The translations under genes and the position numbers were made by a program. A model generated the notes under the pieces. That model ran no database searches and was not told the origin of the DNA. It worked only from the letters and a program-made list of their open reading frames with translations. This document shows, piece after piece, positions 62,276-64,000 of a stretch of DNA of 64,000 nucleotides. Where the stretch lies: the NCBI RefSeq assembly GCF_000185905.1, contig NC_014918.1, forward strand, positions 248,001 through 312,000, in the 5' to 3' direction. Numbering within the stretch: the stretch's first letter is position 1; every line of letters starts with the position of its first letter. Source of the DNA: Mesorhizobium ciceri biovar biserrulae WSM1271 (lineage in GTDB: Bacteria > Pseudomonadota > Alphaproteobacteria > Rhizobiales > Rhizobiaceae).

Positions 62276-63772
62276 TCACAATGTCTCCTCCCTGGGGATC
62301 ATCACATCGACACGGCGGTTCCTGGCGCGGCCTTCCGGCGTCGCGTTTTCGGCGATCGGTTCGTCCTCGCCCTTGCCGTCCACCGTCAGTCGCGAGGGAT
62401 CGCTGAATTTCGCGGCCATCAGGGCTTCGACGGCTTTGGCCCGGGCCAGCGAAAGGTCGAAGTTGGATTTGAAGGCGCTCGACCGACGCGGTTTGACATT
62501 ATCCGTGTGGCCGACGATCCGGATCGGTCCAGGCTCGTGCTCAAGAGCCGCGGCGATGTCGGCGGCGATGGGCTGAAATTCCGGCTTCGTCTCGGCCCTG
62601 CCGGACTGGAACAGCAGCAGATTGTTGATTTCCACGACGATGAAGTCGCCCTTGGTGCCAATGGCCAGTCCGCCGCCTTCGACGTCCTTGGCCAGCGCCG
62701 CACGAATACGATCGATCTGAGCGTTGGCCGCCGGTGGGGCGACTTTGGCTGGCTCGACCAGCGGCGCCACGCTGGCGCGCTCGATAGCGACGGGTATTGA
62801 TGGGTTGAGTGCCAGCAATTCACCTGCGGCGGCGTCGCCTTCATTGGAGATGAAGACCCGCAATGCGAAGAACGCTGCCGCCAGCAGCGCCGACGCTGAC
62901 GCGGCAACCACCCAAAGCGGCAGGCGGGCCGAGGACTGCGCCATCGTCTCGGCCAAGCCCTGCCAGCGCGGCGAGATGTCTTCACCCGCACGCGTCCTGA
63001 AGTAGCGAAGCGTCTCGTAGACGTCGCGTCGAACGCGCTCGAGATTGTTGTCTTCGCGCCTCACGCCGCGATACTGGCCCTCGAACCCCAGCGACAGACA
63101 GACATGCATCAGTTCGAGCAGATCGTAATGTGTCTCGGGATGGGCCAGGATCTTGTTCAGTGCTTCGTAGAAGCCTGTGCCGGAGGACTGGGTATGAAAG
63201 AACTGCCACGACATGCTGCGTTGCGACCAGTCGTCTTTCCCAGGCCAAGGCAGGTTGCCGATAAGATCGTCGGCTGTTTCGCACAGAACATAACGCGCAA
63301 TCCGCGCATCCTCTTCGGCAACGTCCGATTTCTCCACCGTCCGGTCGAATTTTTCGATGGCCTCAGCGACATGTTGCGCCAGTGGCTCCGCCTGTCTTTC
63401 GACAGGCATCAGCCTGAGTTGCCCAAACAGCATCAGCAAAGGAGCGGCCGCAGCGAGAATAGTGTTTGCCGCGCAGTATCTGACCACCTCGGCGGCGCCG
63501 AGCAGCATGCGCTGCTCGATGGGCGGCTTTGATGCGGCGGCCGAAGAGCTGGTACCTGCTGGGGCACCCAGGGCCGGGCCTTGATAGATGACGGTTCCTG
63601 ATACCCAGCCCGGTGGCCGCACGACGCCAGGATCGAACACGGTTGAATCCTCGATCCTGGAGGTGTCCGCGATGGATTGCTCCGGAACCGGCGGCGGTTT
63701 TTGCGTGCGCCGTGGATTTGCGCGAATGACGGTCTTGCCCGCCGGACCGAAGGGGTCGTCCTTCGAGCTCAT
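62276..63772 (-). CDS. tssL: Type VI secretion protein TssL (DotU) with C-terminal OmpA domain
   Basis: 498 aa. A ~85-residue Pro/Ala-rich N-terminus, a DotU helical cytosolic domain ~90-275 ('RYVLCETADDLIGNLPWPGK', 'FYEALNKILAHPETHYDLLE', 'LMHVCLSLGFEGQYRG'), one membrane span ~285-305, and a C-terminal OmpA peptidoglycan-binding domain ~370-495 ('VGHTDNVKPRRSSAFKSNFD', 'NRRVDVMI'). This is the evolved TssL form that anchors the apparatus directly to the cell wall. First gene of the visible tssL-tssM unit. Confidence 0.94.
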   Translation of the reverse strand: MSSKDDPFGPAGKTVIRANPRRTQKPPPVPEQSIADTSRIEDSTVFDPGVVRPPGWVSGTVIYQGPALGAPAGTSSSAAASKPPIEQRMLLGAAEVVRYCAANTILAAAAPLLMLFGQLRLMPVERQAEPLAQHVAEAIEKFDRTVEKSDVAEEDARIARYVLCETADDLIGNLPWPGKDDWSQRSMSWQFFHTQSSGTGFYEALNKILAHPETHYDLLELMHVCLSLGFEGQYRGVRREDNNLERVRRDVYETLRYFRTRAGEDISPRWQGLAETMAQSSARLPLWVVAASASALLAAAFFALRVFISNEGDAAAGELLALNPSIPVAIERASVAPLVEPAKVAPPAANAQIDRIRAALAKDVEGGGLAIGTKGDFIVVEINNLLLFQSGRAETKPEFQPIAADIAAALEHEPGPIRIVGHTDNVKPRRSSAFKSNFDLSLARAKAVEALMAAKFSDPSRLTVDGKGEDEPIAENATPEGRARNRRVDVMIPREETL

Positions 63773-63951
63773 CGCCGATCACCCGTGCAGGCGGGATACC
63801 CGCGATTGGGCGAGACAGGCGCAAGACGGTTTCTGGTCGGGTAAAGGGACCGCAACCCCGGTCGGCCGCGGCAGTGTCCGCAGAAGGATTGGCCAGAAAA
63901 TCCTGTCCCGCCGTAGCATGACATTGCCGCAGACCCCCAGGTCAATGAGTC

Positions 63952-64000
63952 TTACCCGCTTGGCGAACTGTCGTACGCGATTGTAATCTCAGAAATTGTT
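63952..64000 (-). CDS. Possible 3' end of a gene running off the right edge
   Basis: A minus-strand frame reads 'TISEITIAYDSSPSG' and stops at 63952, about 180 nt before tssL. Only 15 residues are visible. It could be a further type VI gene or chance. Confidence 0.25.
   Translation of the reverse strand, partial: TISEITIAYDSSPSG

Overview
The window looks like chromosomal DNA of a rhizobial alphaproteobacterium, most likely Mesorhizobium or a close relative. The evidence is high G+C, many short rhizobial-type genes (a DUF768 copy, DUF1127, small zinc-ribbon proteins), a YtfQRT/YjfF-type sugar ABC transporter, and many promoters of the alphaproteobacterial EcfG general-stress type. No rRNA, tRNA, CRISPR array or intact insertion sequence was seen.

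Layout. 0-5 kb: the end of a SRAP/YedK gene, small hypothetical genes, a broken DUF488 gene, an alpha/beta hydrolase and a DUF1003 membrane protein. 6-9.3 kb: a second-type Mfd/TRCF helicase. 9.4-13.5 kb: cyoABCD quinol oxidase (minus strand). 14-15 kb: a metallo-beta-lactamase-fold hydrolase. 15.5-24 kb: a sugar or sugar-acid catabolic locus (GntR regulator, GMC oxidoreductase, Tat-exported binding protein, ATPase and two permeases) divergent from an enolase-superfamily enzyme. 24-26.5 kb: a respiratory operon (small membrane protein, DUF2243, type II NADH dehydrogenase) beside a cut-off ctaD start. 26.5-42.7 kb: an accessory stretch with a likely small RNA, a Na+/H+ antiporter, GH1 hydrolase, sulfotransferase, LysR, XRE and FAD-linked oxidase genes, plus about ten broken genes. 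42.8-64 kb: a cell-envelope block with two caspase-like peptidases, an autotransporter, OmpA-type proteins, an M23/transglycosylase-like fusion, and a type VI secretion module (tssL, tssM, pppA, ppkA) whose other core genes must lie outside the window.

Regulation is the unifying theme of the first 42 kb. At least fourteen sites have GGAAC, a 16-nt spacer and an NGTT box, and one more has a 17-nt spacer. Nearly all sit 20-75 nt before a start codon: the hydrolase, the Mfd paralogue, cyoA, the MBL hydrolase, the NDH-2 operon, GH1 and several small genes. About two would be expected by chance over both strands of 64 kb. One drives no protein but a back-to-back set of three hairpins ending in a terminator with a C-rich loop (27175-27250, minus), a strong candidate for a stress-induced small RNA.

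The type VI block carries the threonine phosphorylation pair (kinase and phosphatase) with envelope enzymes. Its neighbours include a caspase-like protease ending in a CxxCH haem-binding motif, an unusual pairing and the most novel protein here. All functions are inferred from sequence reading alone; no database search was run.
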